Below, one piece after another: positions 17,575 through 26,342 of a DNA stretch of 64,000 nucleotides. A program made the translations under genes and the position numbers. Origin of the DNA: Natroniella sulfidigena (GTDB lineage Bacteria > Bacillota > Halanaerobiia > Halobacteroidales > Halobacteroidaceae); contig NZ_JALKBY010000002.1 in assembly GCF_023223645.1 (NCBI RefSeq), forward strand, positions 1 to 64,000. The letters are read 5' to 3'. The notes beneath the pieces were generated by a model. The model ran no database searches. It had not been told where the DNA came from and was given only the letters and a program-made list of their open reading frames with translations. Numbering within the stretch: position 1 is the first letter of the stretch; every line of letters starts with the position of its first letter.

Positions 17575-17835
17575 GTTAGTTTACAGTTGATAGAAAAAAT
17601 CTAAAAACAGATTTTTTCATCACGAAGGGTTCGAAGAACCCGAAGGGAAACTATTAAACCCTCTTAAAATTATAATTTTAATCTTTAAACTATCAATTTT
17701 CAACTATCAATTATCAATTGGTTTTAACTCTCTAGCGCTTTTTACTAATTCTTTTTACTAATTCTTTTTACTAATTCTTTTTACTAATTACTAGTTACTA
17801 GTTACTAGTTACCAGTTACTAATCACTAATCACCA
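17575..17835. repeat. Mixed repeat block: GAAAAAATC module, TCAATTA and ACTAGTT arrays
   Basis: From left: an ACAGTTGATAG stub, the double-hairpin module (GAAAAAATC with GATTTTTTC, GGGTTCGAAGAACCC), a TATCAATTATCAATT array at about 17695-17720, four tandem copies of a 13-nt unit (TTTTTACTAATTC) at about 17737-17787, and an ACTAGTT array up to the secA stop. Several families are fused in one gap. Confidence 0.8.
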
Positions 17836-17839
17836 GTCT

Positions 17840-20419
17840 CTATTTATCAATACAGCACTTCTTATACTTCTTGCCACTACCACACGGACAAGGGTCATTA
17901 CGACCTGGTTCTTCTTCCTTAACAATCGGTTGGCGTTTAACCTCTTGTTTTTCTCCACCAGCTTGAGCTTGTTGTCCTTGCTGAGGTTGTTTAGCAGTAT
18001 CATAAGCTGTCATCATCGGTCTCTGCTCATAATTTAAATGCTGTGGCTTTTCTTCTTCAGAATCCTCCTTGACAACCTCAATCTTAAAGATATATTTGAT
18101 AATATCCTCTCTGATCCAAGAGTTCATCTGCTTAAACATCTCAAAACTTTCAAATTTATATTCTACTAATGGATCACGCTGTCCATAAGCTCTCAGTCCA
18201 ATTCCTTGACGCAATTCATCCATTGCTTTTAAGTGATCCATCCATTTTTGGTCAATCACCTTTAACATTACTAATTTAACTAACTTATTCATCTTCTCAG
18301 CAGTCAACTCTTCCCGCTTCGCTTGGTAAGAGTCCTTAAATTGATCAACTAACTGCTCTTTAATCTCTTCAGTTCTTAATCCTGCTAAATCTTCCTCTGT
18401 CAAATCAACCTTTAATGATAAGCTCTCTAGCTGATTGATCAATCCAGCTAAGTCCCAATCACTAGGGGCCAACTCCTCATCAGCATAGATCTCCACTATC
18501 TCATCTAACCACTGATCGGCCATCCCAAATAATATCTCCTCAAAATCTTCACCGGTCAAGACCTTACGACGCTGTTCATAAATAACCTTCCGTTGACCAT
18601 TTAAAACATCATCATACTCCAAGATATTCTTCCTGATTTCAAAGTTACGATCCTCCACCTTCTGTTGGGCATTGGCTAATGACTTTGTAATCAATTTATG
18701 CTCAATCGGTTGATCATCATCCAATCCTAGAGTATTCATTACCCCTGAGATCTTATCTGAACCAAACAGACGCATCAAATCATCTTCTAATGAAACATAA
18801 AAACGGGAAGAACCAGGATCTCCCTGTCGACCTGAACGACCACGTAGTTGATTATCGATTCTTCGACTCTCATGGCGTTCAGTACCGATTACATGTAGAC
18901 CACCTAGATCTGTAACCCCTTCTCCTAAAACAATATCAGTTCCTCGACCGGCCATATTAGTAGCAATCGTAACTGCTCCTTTTTGACCAGCCCGTTTAAT
19001 GATCTCTGCCTCTCGTTCATGGTGCTTAGCATTTAAAACCTCATGCGGCACATGAGCTTGTTTTAACTTTCTACTCAACTTTTCTGAGTTTTCAATTGAA
19101 ACTGTACCGACCAAGGTAGGTTGGCCCTTCTTATATCTCTCCTTAATATCTTTAACTACAGCATTGAACTTTGCTTCCTCAGTCTTATAGATCACATCAG
19201 GTAAATCTTCTCTAATTACAGGTTCATTAGTCGGAACTACAACTACATCAAGATCATAAATCTCATCAAACTCACTCTCTTCTGTCTCCGCAGTACCGGT
19301 CATCCCTGCTAATTTATTATACATTCTAAAGAAGTTCTGGAAGGTAATACTGGCCAACGTCTGAGTCTCACGCTGAATCTCAACCCCTTCCTTAGCTTCA
19401 ATAGCTTGATGCAATCCATCACTGAATCTACGTCCACTCATCAAACGTCCCGTAAATTGATCAACGATATGCACTTCACCATTCTTAACTAAATAATCTT
19501 GATCCCGCTTCATCAACGCATGGGCTTTTAAAGCTTGATTTAGATGGTGTAAGTGATCTAAATATTGATTATCATATAAATTATCGATCCCTAGCATCTT
19601 CTCAACTTTATCTATTCCCGATTCATTCAAGCTGATTGATTTTGCCTTCTCATCAACTTCATAATCTTTATCCTCACCTTCTTCTAATCTAGGAGCAATC
19701 TTAGCAAATTTATAGTATAATTTAGGTGATTGTTGTGATGGCCCCGAGATAATTAATGGGGTTCGTGCCTCATCAATTAAGATACTATCAACCTCATCTA
19801 AGATAGCATAATTGAGCTCTCGTTGCACCAACTGATCTTCATTAGTTGCCATATTCCCCCTTAAATAATCAAACCCAAATTGATTATTCGTTCCATAGGT
19901 GATATCAGCTTGATAGGCTTCTCTTCGCTCTTCATAATCCATATCTTGTAAGATAACTCCTACTTCTAACCCTAAAAATTCATAGATTTGGCCCATCCAC
20001 TCTTGGTCACGCTCAGCCAAATAATCATTAACTGTAACAATATGAACTCCCTTACCGGTCAAACCGTGCAAATAAGCTGGTAAAGTAGCAGCTAAAGTCT
20101 TACCTTCTCCAGTCTTCATTTCAGCAATCTTACCTTGAAATAAGACAATTCCTCCAATCAATTGAACATCATAATGTCTCATTCCTACCGTTCGCTTCGC
20201 AGCTTCTCTAACGACAGCAAAAGCTTCAGGTAATAGATCTTCCAAACTTTCCCCAGCTTCTAATCTAGACTTGAACTCATCAGTTTTGGCCCGTAATTCT
20301 TCGTCCGTTAACTCAACAATTTCATCTTCCCAACTATTAATCTCGTCAACCAATGGCTCTAACTTCTCAAGTTTCTTCTCATTAGGATCAACAAATAACT
20401 TCTTTAAAAAACCAAGCAT
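17840..20419 (-). CDS. secA: Preprotein translocase ATPase SecA
   Basis: An 859-residue motor that drives Sec-dependent export at the SecYEG channel. Visible parts are Walker A in [17 protein letters not shown], the DEAD-like [15 protein letters not shown], the preprotein cross-linking domain, motif [23 protein letters not shown], the helical scaffold, a linker rich in Gln, and the C-terminal zinc motif [16 protein letters not shown] that binds SecB or phospholipid. The length is usual. The ATG lies behind GAGAGGGG. prfB follows downstream, the normal Firmicute secA-prfB order. The hpf gene is upstream, also as usual. Confidence 0.97.
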   Translation of the reverse strand: MLGFLKKLFVDPNEKKLEKLEPLVDEINSWEDEIVELTDEELRAKTDEFKSRLEAGESLEDLLPEAFAVVREAAKRTVGMRHYDVQLIGGIVLFQGKIAEMKTGEGKTLAATLPAYLHGLTGKGVHIVTVNDYLAERDQEWMGQIYEFLGLEVGVILQDMDYEERREAYQADITYGTNNQFGFDYLRGNMATNEDQLVQRELNYAILDEVDSILIDEARTPLIISGPSQQSPKLYYKFAKIAPRLEEGEDKDYEVDEKAKSISLNESGIDKVEKMLGIDNLYDNQYLDHLHHLNQALKAHALMKRDQDYLVKNGEVHIVDQFTGRLMSGRRFSDGLHQAIEAKEGVEIQRETQTLASITFQNFFRMYNKLAGMTGTAETEESEFDEIYDLDVVVVPTNEPVIREDLPDVIYKTEEAKFNAVVKDIKERYKKGQPTLVGTVSIENSEKLSRKLKQAHVPHEVLNAKHHEREAEIIKRAGQKGAVTIATNMAGRGTDIVLGEGVTDLGGLHVIGTERHESRRIDNQLRGRSGRQGDPGSSRFYVSLEDDLMRLFGSDKISGVMNTLGLDDDQPIEHKLITKSLANAQQKVEDRNFEIRKNILEYDDVLNGQRKVIYEQRRKVLTGEDFEEILFGMADQWLDEIVEIYADEELAPSDWDLAGLINQLESLSLKVDLTEEDLAGLRTEEIKEQLVDQFKDSYQAKREELTAEKMNKLVKLVMLKVIDQKWMDHLKAMDELRQGIGLRAYGQRDPLVEYKFESFEMFKQMNSWIREDIIKYIFKIEVVKEDSEEEKPQHLNYEQRPMMTAYDTAKQPQQGQQAQAGGEKQEVKRQPIVKEEEPGRNDPCPCGSGKKYKKCCIDK

Positions 20420-20451
20420 TTTTTACCCCTCTCAATTTATTATTAACATAA

Positions 20452-20560
20452 CTTAAGTTTAAGGCTTAGGTTAAGGCTAAGTAAATCATCAAAAACATAA
20501 GAACTTAGACCTTACTTAAACTTAGACTCAAACTTAAACTTAGTTATAATATCTCTTAGT
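20452..20560. repeat. Hairpin repeat, hexamer AAGTCT/AGACTT family
   Basis: The left arm has AAGTTTAAGGCTTAGG-type 6-nt units, the middle AAAACATAAG, and the right arm ACTTAGACTCAAACTTAAAC. The two arms are reverse complements in pattern. It lies between hpf and secA. Confidence 0.7.
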
Positions 20561-20642
20561 TTAACTCACATAACAACGATATAATCTACCCATCTTAATT
20601 TCAAAGTCCATTATACATTATAACACTTAACTATTCAATAGG

Positions 20643-20686
20643 CAAACAAAGAAGCTAGCTGCCTAGGCAGCTAGCTTCTTTGTTTG
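20643..20686 (-). terminator. 44-nt perfect palindrome, terminator of hpf
   Basis: Twenty-two bases on each side match exactly (arm beginning CAAACAAAGAAGCTAGCTGC). It is located 20 bp past the hpf stop. The arm contains only short T-runs, so it may act in both directions or protect the mRNA 3' end. Confidence 0.65.
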
Positions 20687-20705
20687 ATTCAGCTTCACTT
20701 TTTAC

Positions 20706-21254
20706 TTATAATGTCGGTTCAATCAAACCATAATTCCCATCATTTCTTCTGTAAACAACATTTACCTCTTCAGTATTGGCATTAGAAAAGACAAAGAAAT
20801 CATGATCTAACAAATCCATCTGCATTACTGCTTCTTCAACCGGCATCGGCTTAATCGCAAAACTTTTAGTCTTAACAATCTTAGCAGCTAAATCTTCATC
20901 TTCCTCATCTCGCACTGATCTTTTTCCTAACTGCTCTTTAAATTCTAATTTCTCTCGTCTTAATTTATTGCTAATTCTAGTTTTATACTTACGAACTTGT
21001 CGTTCTAGCTTTTCAATTACACCATCAATTGAAGCATACATATCTCCAGTCTCTTCTTCACCACGCAAGATCAAGCCATCTGCAAAAATAGTTACCTCAA
21101 CTATATGTCGCTCCTTGTCCACTTCAAAAGAAATTTGGCACTCAATTACAACATCTTCATCAAAGTACTTCTTGAGCTTTCCAATTTTCTCTCGACCATA
21201 ATTCCTTAAAGCATCAGTAATTTCGATATTTTTACCTCTAACCATGAATTTCAT
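20706..21254 (-). CDS. hpf: Ribosome hibernation-promoting factor, long form
   Basis: A 182-residue long HPF. The N-terminal HPF/YfiA domain (about 1-100; VEVTIFADGLILRGEEET, MYASIDGVIEKLERQVRKY) binds the 30S decoding region. The C-terminal dimerisation domain (about 125-180; KSFAIKPMPVEEAVMQMDLLDHDFF with VVYRRNDGNYGLIEP) joins two ribosomes into inactive 100S particles. The ATG follows AGGAGTTGATCC. It is encoded immediately before secA, as in many Firmicutes. Confidence 0.96.
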   Translation of the reverse strand: MKFMVRGKNIEITDALRNYGREKIGKLKKYFDEDVVIECQISFEVDKERHIVEVTIFADGLILRGEEETGDMYASIDGVIEKLERQVRKYKTRISNKLRREKLEFKEQLGKRSVRDEEDEDLAAKIVKTKSFAIKPMPVEEAVMQMDLLDHDFFVFSNANTEEVNVVYRRNDGNYGLIEPTL

Positions 21255-21407
21255 TTAGGATCAACTCCTTTTTTTTAGAGAAAATAAGTGTATATTATGT
21301 TCTTCTTCATCAATTTCCATTCTCCTGCTTAAAATCACTTTTTTCTGCTAAATATAAATAAAATTCAGAATATTGGCAATATCCTGTGAAGCATAGCCTT
21401 TAATATT

Positions 21408-21440
21408 AAAAAAAGACCCTGGACTCATCCAGGGTCTTTC
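21408..21440 (-). terminator. Rho-independent terminator of the cold-shock genes
   Basis: The minus strand reads AAGACCCTGGA, loop TGAG, TCCAGGGTCTT, then a T-run. It sits about 25 bp after the first cold-shock stop codon. Confidence 0.8.
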
Positions 21441-21463
21441 ATTTATGTCAAGAACAAACTTAC

Positions 21464-21667
21464 TTACAGTTTAGTTACTTTATCAGCTTGTGGTCCTCTG
21501 TCGCCTTCAACGATTTCAAACTCTACTTCTTGACCTTCGTCTAAAGCTTTGAATCCTTCTTCTTCAATTGCTGAGAAGTGTACGAATACGTCGTCTCCTT
21601 CTTCTCTTTCAATAAATCCATACCCTTTTTCGTTGTCAAACCATTTTACGCTACCTGTTAATTTCAT
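21464..21667 (-). CDS. Cold-shock protein, copy A
   Basis: A 67-residue OB-fold single-strand nucleic-acid chaperone. The RNP1-like motif KGYGFIER and RNP2-like motif VFVHFSAI hold the aromatic residues that bind RNA. It is strongly acidic, as expected in a halophile. The ATG sits behind AGGAGG. The protein is identical in every residue to the neighbour at 21776-21979, while the DNA differs at about ten synonymous positions. Confidence 0.95.
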   Translation of the reverse strand: MKLTGSVKWFDNEKGYGFIEREEGDDVFVHFSAIEEEGFKALDEGQEVEFEIVEGDRGPQADKVTKL

Positions 21668-21775
21668 CAGTTAATTCCTCCTAATTTTTGTTACTGTAAA
21701 GCTAAACTCATCATCCTACAACTTAAATCCAATTACTAATTTATAATTATTTTTCAGTTATAGTCAATAATAAAC

Positions 21776-21979
21776 TTACAGCTTAGTTACTTTGTCAGCT
21801 TGTGGTCCTCTGTCGCCTTCAACAATTTCAAACTCTACTTCTTGACCTTCATCTAGAGCTTTGAATCCTTCTTCTTCAATTGCTGAAAAATGTACAAATA
21901 CGTCGTCTCCTTCTTCTCTTTCAATAAATCCATACCCTTTTTCATTGTCAAACCATTTTACACTACCTGTTAATTTCAT
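21776..21979 (-). CDS. Cold-shock protein, copy B
   Basis: A second 67-residue cold-shock protein, identical in sequence to copy A and 108 bp upstream of it on the same strand, with its own AGGAGG ribosome site. It has the same RNP1 and RNP2 motifs. Silent differences with no protein change point to an older duplication under strong purifying selection, or to partial gene conversion. The AT-rich 108-bp spacer could hold a separate promoter or a thermo-responsive leader; no clear element was identified. Confidence 0.95.
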   Translation of the reverse strand: MKLTGSVKWFDNEKGYGFIEREEGDDVFVHFSAIEEEGFKALDEGQEVEFEIVEGDRGPQADKVTKL

Positions 21980-22107
21980 TAATTCATTCCTCCTATTATT
22001 TCTTACCTTTAAAATTTTAGCAGTCTTTCAACTCACTGTCTTAAATATAACATATATTTTAAAACTTGTCAACAAAATTATAAAAAATAATTTTTCTTTC
22101 TAGCCGA

Positions 22108-22836
22108 TTATAAAATCTTAGCTAGAAACTTTTGCGTCCGCTCCTGCTGGGGATCTCCAAATATTTGCTCTGGCGGGCCAACTTCCACAATCAGCCCCTC
22201 ATCCATAAATAAGACTCGATCTCCAACCTCCCGAGCAAAGCCCATCTCATGGGTTACAACTACCATCGTCATTCCTTCTTCCGCCAAATCCTTCATTACC
22301 TCTAATACATCTCCAACCATCTCAGGGTCCAAAGCAGACGTTGGCTCATCAAATAACATTACTTTAGGTTGCATCGCTAATGCCCTAGCAATCGCAATCC
22401 TCTGCTTTTGCCCACCTGATAACTGTTTGGGATAAGTAGTTGCCTTATCTCGCAACCCAACCTTATCCAACAAATCATAAGCTATCTTTTCTGCTTCTTT
22501 TCTATCAACTCCCTTAACCTTAACAGGAGCCAAAATTATATTTTCTAATACATTTTTATGAGGAAAGAGGTTGAAGTGTTGAAAGACCATCCCTGTTTCC
22601 TGCCTTATTTTATTTATATCCACTTGCGGAGAATTTATTTGTTCTCCTTCTATCCAAACTTTACCTGCAGTGATCTCTTCTAACCGATTCAAACAACGTA
22701 AAAAAGTACTCTTACCTGAGCCACTTGGCCCGATCACTACTACAACTTCACCTTGGTTGATCTCTTCATCAATCCCAGACAAAACCTCTAAATCTCCAAA
22801 ACTCTTATGCAGGTTCTCTACTTTAATCACCGACAT
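22108..22836 (-). CDS. Polar amino-acid ABC transporter ATP-binding protein
   Basis: A 242-residue GlnQ/HisP-type ATPase with Walker [10 protein letters not shown], the family Q-loop [20 protein letters not shown], signature LSGGQKQRI, Walker [21 protein letters not shown] and H-loop VVTHEMGFA. It powers amino-acid uptake with the adjacent permease and binding protein. Its start lies inside the 3' end of the permease gene (14-bp overlap), showing tight coupling. The ATG follows AAAGGAGGTTGA. Confidence 0.94.
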   Translation of the reverse strand: MSVIKVENLHKSFGDLEVLSGIDEEINQGEVVVVIGPSGSGKSTFLRCLNRLEEITAGKVWIEGEQINSPQVDINKIRQETGMVFQHFNLFPHKNVLENIILAPVKVKGVDRKEAEKIAYDLLDKVGLRDKATTYPKQLSGGQKQRIAIARALAMQPKVMLFDEPTSALDPEMVGDVLEVMKDLAEEGMTMVVVTHEMGFAREVGDRVLFMDEGLIVEVGPPEQIFGDPQQERTQKFLAKIL

Positions 22837-23482
22837 TCAACCTCCTTTCTGCATAGTTGACCAATCTAGTCATAATAAAGGTCATAATAAAGTATAAAAA
22901 TGCTACAGCAGTAAAGATCAAAAATGACTCATAAGTTCGACTGATAATCAACCGTCCCTGTCTCGTTAAATCTCTGACCGCAATTACCGATACTAAAGAT
23001 GAATCCTTCAATAAAGCAATAAACTCATTACCCAATGGTGGAACTACCTGCTTGATCGCTTGAGGTAAGATTACAAACTTCATTGCTTGTGGATAAGACA
23101 TCCCCAATGAACGAGCAGCTTCCATCTGTCCTGTATCGATCGCATTAATCCCCGAACGGACTATCTCTCCTACATAAGCACCACTATTTAATCCTAACCC
23201 CAAAATTGCAGCTACATGAGATTGAATATCTATCCCCAAATTTGGTAAACCATAATAGAGCAAAAAGAGTTGAATCAATAATGGAGTACCCCGAAAGAAT
23301 TCAATATAAGCTTTAGCCAATCCTTTAAAAAGTTTATTCCGTGATACTCTAGCCAAGCCTAAAATCGTTCCAATCACAATCCCAATCATTACAGCAAAAA
23401 ACGTCAACCTAATCGTCATTCCAGCACCTTGTAATAAATACGGCAGAGCCTGCCTTAAAACGGCTATTTTGTCAGCTATCAT
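22823..23482 (-). CDS. Polar amino-acid ABC transporter permease
   Basis: A 219-residue membrane protein of the HisM/GlnP type with about five helices and the EAA-loop text [18 protein letters not shown] followed by [19 protein letters not shown] single permease gene implies a homodimer. The ATG at 23482 is chosen because AAAGGA lies nine bases upstream; a TTG nine bases earlier would leave no spacing. It lies between the binding-protein gene (across a repeat-filled gap) and the overlapping ATPase gene. Confidence 0.92.
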   Translation of the reverse strand: MIADKIAVLRQALPYLLQGAGMTIRLTFFAVMIGIVIGTILGLARVSRNKLFKGLAKAYIEFFRGTPLLIQLFLLYYGLPNLGIDIQSHVAAILGLGLNSGAYVGEIVRSGINAIDTGQMEAARSLGMSYPQAMKFVILPQAIKQVVPPLGNEFIALLKDSSLVSVIAVRDLTRQGRLIISRTYESFLIFTAVAFLYFIMTFIMTRLVNYAERRLNVGD

Positions 23483-23798
23483 CAATCCCAATCCTTTCTT
23501 ATTAGATTAAATTCAACTTTTAATGAAATTCATCTACATTTTGAATCAAACAAATGTAAGTTTTATTAACCACAATAATTATACAAGATTATTATTATTT
23601 ATTCAAGAAGAATTAAGTCTAAGTCCAAGGCAGATATCAAGCTTAAGTTCAAGGCTAAGATTAAGTTTAAGTCAACCACTAGAAACATAAGGGCTTAGCT
23701 CTTACTTAGACTTAGACTCAAACTTAAACTTAAACTGAATTGTAATTAACTTAAATTCAAACTAAAAAAGCAGCAGGGTCTCCCCTACTGCTTTTTTC
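23483..23798. repeat. 316-bp gap with hexamer hairpin repeat, AAGTCT family
   Basis: At 23612-23755 a left arm of at least eight AAGNNN units (AAGTCTAAGTCCAAGG, AAGTTCAAGGCTAAG) pairs with a right arm of CTTAGACTTAGACTC type. The centre reads ACCACTAGAAACATAAGGG. The remaining bases are AT-rich with no frame. The element separates binding-protein and permease genes of one transporter. Confidence 0.75.
23764..23797 (-). terminator. Rho-independent terminator after the binding-protein gene
   Basis: AAAAAAGCAG and CTGCTTTTTT flank AGGG/CCCC around a 3-nt loop. The stem is symmetric with A and T runs, so it can work on both strands. It begins 2 bp past the binding-protein stop and may lower permease and ATPase expression relative to the binding protein. 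Confidence 0.8.
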
Positions 23799-24554
23799 TT
23801 ACTCAAACCACTTGCTAAAGATCTCATCATAAGTACCGTCTTCTTTAATCTCTGCCAATGCTTGATTGATATTCTCAACTAACTCTTCCTCACCTTGACG
23901 CATTGCCATCCCATAAAACTCCTCAGTAAATGGCTCGCCGACAATCTCAACGCCACCTCGTTCTTGGATATAATCAGCAGTTACAGGTAAGTCATTAACA
24001 ACTGCATCAATTCGACCATTATTTAGATCCTCAAAAGCCTCAGGAATTACATCATAACGATTAACTTCCACATCATCCATCTCACTAACTACTATATCTC
24101 CTGTCGTTCCTAACTGTACTCCAGCCGTTTTTCCTTCTAAATCATCTAAGTCTTGAATCTCGTCATTATCTTCTAAAACTGCAATTACCTGCCCAGCATT
24201 GAAGTATGGATCAGAAAAGTCAACTGCTTGCTCTCTTTCTTCTGTAATTGTCATCGCAGAAATAATCAAATCATACTCATTTGCTTGTAAGCCAGGAATA
24301 ATTCCATCAAAAGCCGTATCTTGAAGTTCAACTTCAACCCCTAGTCGATCTCCAACCTCATTGATTAGATCAACATCAAAACCAACGATCTCATTATCTT
24401 CATCGCGAAATTCAAACGGACGATACGCAGCATCCATTCCCACTGTCAAAGTCTCTTCCTCTTCAATTCGATCCCAAGTTGTTCTTTCATCTTGTGAACA
24501 ACCTACTACTGCTAATAATCCTACCAATAATAAAATTAATAACGTCTTTTTCAT
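23799..24554 (-). CDS. Amino-acid ABC transporter substrate-binding lipoprotein
   Basis: A 251-residue family-3 solute-binding protein. It has a signal peptide with lipobox LAVVGC (Cys near residue 19), which predicts lipid anchoring, then LTVGMDAAYRPFEFRDEDN, VGFDVDLINEVGDRLG, and DLIISAMTITEEREQAVDFSDPYF, the usual amino-acid pocket motifs. The mature protein is rich in Asp and Glu. The ATG follows AGGGAGGAAG. It lies upstream of the permease and ATPase genes on the same strand, with a terminator and a repeat between. The exact amino acid cannot be predicted. Confidence 0.93.
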   Translation of the reverse strand: MKKTLLILLLVGLLAVVGCSQDERTTWDRIEEEETLTVGMDAAYRPFEFRDEDNEIVGFDVDLINEVGDRLGVEVELQDTAFDGIIPGLQANEYDLIISAMTITEEREQAVDFSDPYFNAGQVIAVLEDNDEIQDLDDLEGKTAGVQLGTTGDIVVSEMDDVEVNRYDVIPEAFEDLNNGRIDAVVNDLPVTADYIQERGGVEIVGEPFTEEFYGMAMRQGEEELVENINQALAEIKEDGTYDEIFSKWFE

Positions 24555-24639
24555 TATTTATCTTCCTCCCTAATTTTTTAACTCACGTCAGTAATTATAC
24601 ACAATTACGCATAAAGATTCAAGAGGAAATTAAAGGTTA

Positions 24640-24837
24640 AGGCTTAGGCTTAGTCTAAGTTTAAGTAACCCCTTAAATTCTTTAAAATAAAAGTTATCTA
24701 CAACCTTTAAAAATAATAATTCCTTAAACAATAAAAAAATTGCCCTTCGGCAATTGAAATTGATTCTAACTATGAACTTAAGCTTTATCTAACTTTTGAT
24801 TTTACTTAGCCTTAAACTTAGCCTTAGACTTAAATTA
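24640..24837. repeat. Hexamer hairpin repeat, AAGGCT family
   Basis: The left arm AAGGCTTAGGCTTAGTCTAAG and the right arm CTTAGCCTTAAACTTAGCC are mirror-related, with a terminator hairpin (24733-24755) between them. It fills the gap between the binding-protein gene and the RNA gene at 24838. Confidence 0.65.
24733..24755 (-). terminator. Rho-independent terminator, likely ends the RNA at 24838-25062
   Basis: The minus strand reads AATTGCCGAAGGGCAATT followed by seven T residues. It lies about 85 bp past the closing helix of the RNA gene on the same strand. Confidence 0.75.
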
Positions 24838-25062
24838 CGCACCCACCTAGCTGACCTGGTTTTTGCCCCCACACCCGCCTACTGGAGAATTCGCAAGATT
24901 TTCCCACTACTATCCCTCTCTAGATAAATTAATACTTATGTACAATTTTCCAGGTAGGACTCACTTCTAAGCCGCACCATGCTCAGTAGCTTCTACTACC
25001 TTACGTGGATCGTTTTGCCTGCGACTGGCATCGACTTTCAACCACAGACCTAGGTGAGTACG
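24838..25062 (-). ncRNA. Structured non-coding RNA of about 225 nt, family unassigned
   Basis: There is no coding frame, but the sequence is richer in GC than its surroundings. Its ends form a continuous 13-bp helix (CGTACTCACCTAG with CTAGGTGGGTGCG, counting GU pairs). The 5' end lies six bases after a TATAAT box. Internal helices can be drawn: GUGG with CCAC enclosing UGCC with GGCA, AGUAG with CUACU, and CCUACCUGG with CCAGUAGG. A terminator follows on the same strand. The closed-end architecture and size recall 6S RNA or the raiA-motif class; neither could be confirmed by eye. It lacks RNase P, tmRNA and SRP hallmarks. Confidence 0.7.
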
Positions 25063-25068
25063 AATCTC

Positions 25069-25097
25069 ATTATATCCTGCTAAAGAAAAAAAATCAA
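25069..25097 (-). promoter_or_regulatory. Sigma-A promoter of the structured RNA
   Basis: The minus strand has TTGATT at 25097-25092 and TATAAT at 25074-25069 with a 17-bp spacer. The first base of the 13-bp closing helix is at the expected start site. Confidence 0.8.
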
Positions 25098-25106
25098 GGG
25101 GATATT

Positions 25107-25150
25107 AGTGGCTAGTGATTTGTAATTAGTGATTAGTCACTAGTTCGTAA
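25107..25150. repeat. ACTAGTT-family heptamer arm
   Basis: An array of GTGGCTAGTGATTTG, TAATTAGTGATTAGTC, ACTAGTTC units upstream of the RNA promoter. Only one arm was found here. Confidence 0.65.
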
Positions 25151-25202
25151 AATCTAAAATTATTAAAAACATCCCTTTAGAATTGACTAGGTTTAGATTA
25201 AA

Positions 25203-25604
25203 TTATTCGTTATCTTTTTTAACACTATTAATGAAACCATTTAATAATTTACCTACAATATTGGCATCTTTTTTTAAATTACTATATAAGTCTTCTTCTA
25301 TATATCCTAAATCCCTAGACAGTATCAATAAATACTTGATTTCCTCCAATGAACCACGGGCAACATATAAAAACCGTAATAATTCTTTACTAGTATTTCT
25401 ACCTGTCCCCTCTGCAATATTATTCGGAATAGATGTAACAGCTCTCTTTATTTGATCTATTAAACCAAACCTCTCACTTTTGGGAAATGAATCTATCGTC
25501 TCATATACCTCTAAGACCAACTCATGTGATTTCTGCCACACTTTTAATTTCTCAAAGTAATCTCTAGTGACTTGTGATTTTTTATCTGTAATTGATGAAT
25601 TCAT
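25203..25604 (-). CDS. Four-helix-bundle (S23/IVS-type) protein, copy 1
   Basis: A 133-residue protein predicted all-helical, with the family pattern FEKLKVWQKSHELVLEVYE, FPKSERFGLIDQIKRAVTSIPNNIAEG, SLEEIKYLLILSRDLGYI. It belongs to the four-helix-bundle family first seen as ORFs within 23S rRNA intervening sequences and now found widely between genes. Function is unknown. The ATG has GGGGAG upstream. It lies at the border of the accessory zone. A second, divergent member sits at 39955 inside the flagellar cluster. Confidence 0.85.
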   Translation of the reverse strand: MNSSITDKKSQVTRDYFEKLKVWQKSHELVLEVYETIDSFPKSERFGLIDQIKRAVTSIPNNIAEGTGRNTSKELLRFLYVARGSLEEIKYLLILSRDLGYIEEDLYSNLKKDANIVGKLLNGFINSVKKDNE

Positions 25605-25694
25605 CTGTATTTTCTCCCCTATAAATTGATGCTATTATTATTCCATATCAAGAATTTAATATTCACTATTCTATATTTTTCTAACAGCCAGTTA

Positions 25695-26006
25695 CTAATC
25701 ACTAGTCACTAACTCTTGATTTTCTTTCTCCAAGTCATACAACTTCTGCAACGTCGGCTTTAACTGCTTCAGCTTCTCATCATCACTTTGAGCCATCAAC
25801 TTCAACTTATCCCCTTGGCTGAGATTGAATTTGAGATCAATTCCTGCAATCTCATCTCTGATCTCTCGTTGTTCATCTTTCAGCTCTACTGTCTGTTGGC
25901 CCTGCTTTAATAACTCCTGTTCTTCCTCTACTAACTCAACCAATTCTTGATAAAGATCAACCTGCTTCTTCAACTGTTCTATCTTTTCCTCTTCTGATTT
26001 TAACAT
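25695..26006 (-). CDS. Small acidic coiled-coil protein of unknown function
   Basis: A 103-residue, nearly all-helical protein with heptad-like charged repeats (LKKQVDLYQELVELVEEEQELLKQG). It loosely resembles FlgN/FliT-type helical chaperones, but no diagnostic motif supports that name. The ATG at 26006 follows GGGAG; the frame extends upstream to 26096, but that stretch overlaps the promoter at 26076-26103. The last residues (ELVTSD) and stop are encoded by an ACTAGTT-family repeat, so the C-terminus may have been altered by the repeat. Confidence 0.55.
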   Translation of the reverse strand: MLKSEEEKIEQLKKQVDLYQELVELVEEEQELLKQGQQTVELKDEQREIRDEIAGIDLKFNLSQGDKLKLMAQSDDEKLKQLKPTLQKLYDLEKENQELVTSD

Positions 26007-26075
26007 TTTTAAATCTCCCTTTCCTTGGCTAATTTTCTTATCCGTCTTCTGAAAGCCACTTACCTCTACTACTAC

Positions 26076-26103
26076 ATTATACCTCATCTTACTCAAAATT
26101 CAA
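26076..26103 (-). promoter_or_regulatory. Cassette promoter, copy 1
   Basis: TTGAAT, a 16-bp spacer and TATAAT on the minus strand, within a block of about 35 bp that recurs nearly unchanged at 27336 and 30138. It drives the coiled-coil gene. Confidence 0.7.
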
Positions 26104-26131
26104 ACAACTTAACAATTCAACAACCTTAGTC

Positions 26132-26224
26132 TTTTCTCCATTTTAAGCAAAAAAGCCAGCAAGATTTCTCTTACTGACTCATTATCCTGTTATTATTCTT
26201 TTCGAAGATGGCGACATTGCTGGC
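26132..26224. repeat. 93-bp exact repeat, copy 1, with terminator potential
   Basis: By eye identical to 27401-27493. GCCAGCAA near the left end pairs with TTGCTGGC at the right end; on the minus strand the stem is followed by six T residues, so it can terminate the rpn gene whose stop is at 26343. Confidence 0.85.
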
Positions 26225-26342
26225 AATTTAGCAGATATTACCACGATAGTCGCTGATCTCGGAATACTAATTTGAATAAACTTCTAATTCTTTACTATAT
26301 ATAATTAAATTGAACTTAGCTCTTTAATTTAGATATTATTCT

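Noticed and set aside
17740-17830. Short tandem units as a CRISPR array
   Set aside because: Units are 7-13 nt with no spacers, and no cas gene is present in the window.
24838-25062. RNase P RNA, tmRNA or SRP RNA
   Set aside because: None of the hallmark sequences (GAGGAAAGTCC, CCA-ended acceptor with tag frame, GGAAGGAAGCAG-type loop) is present.
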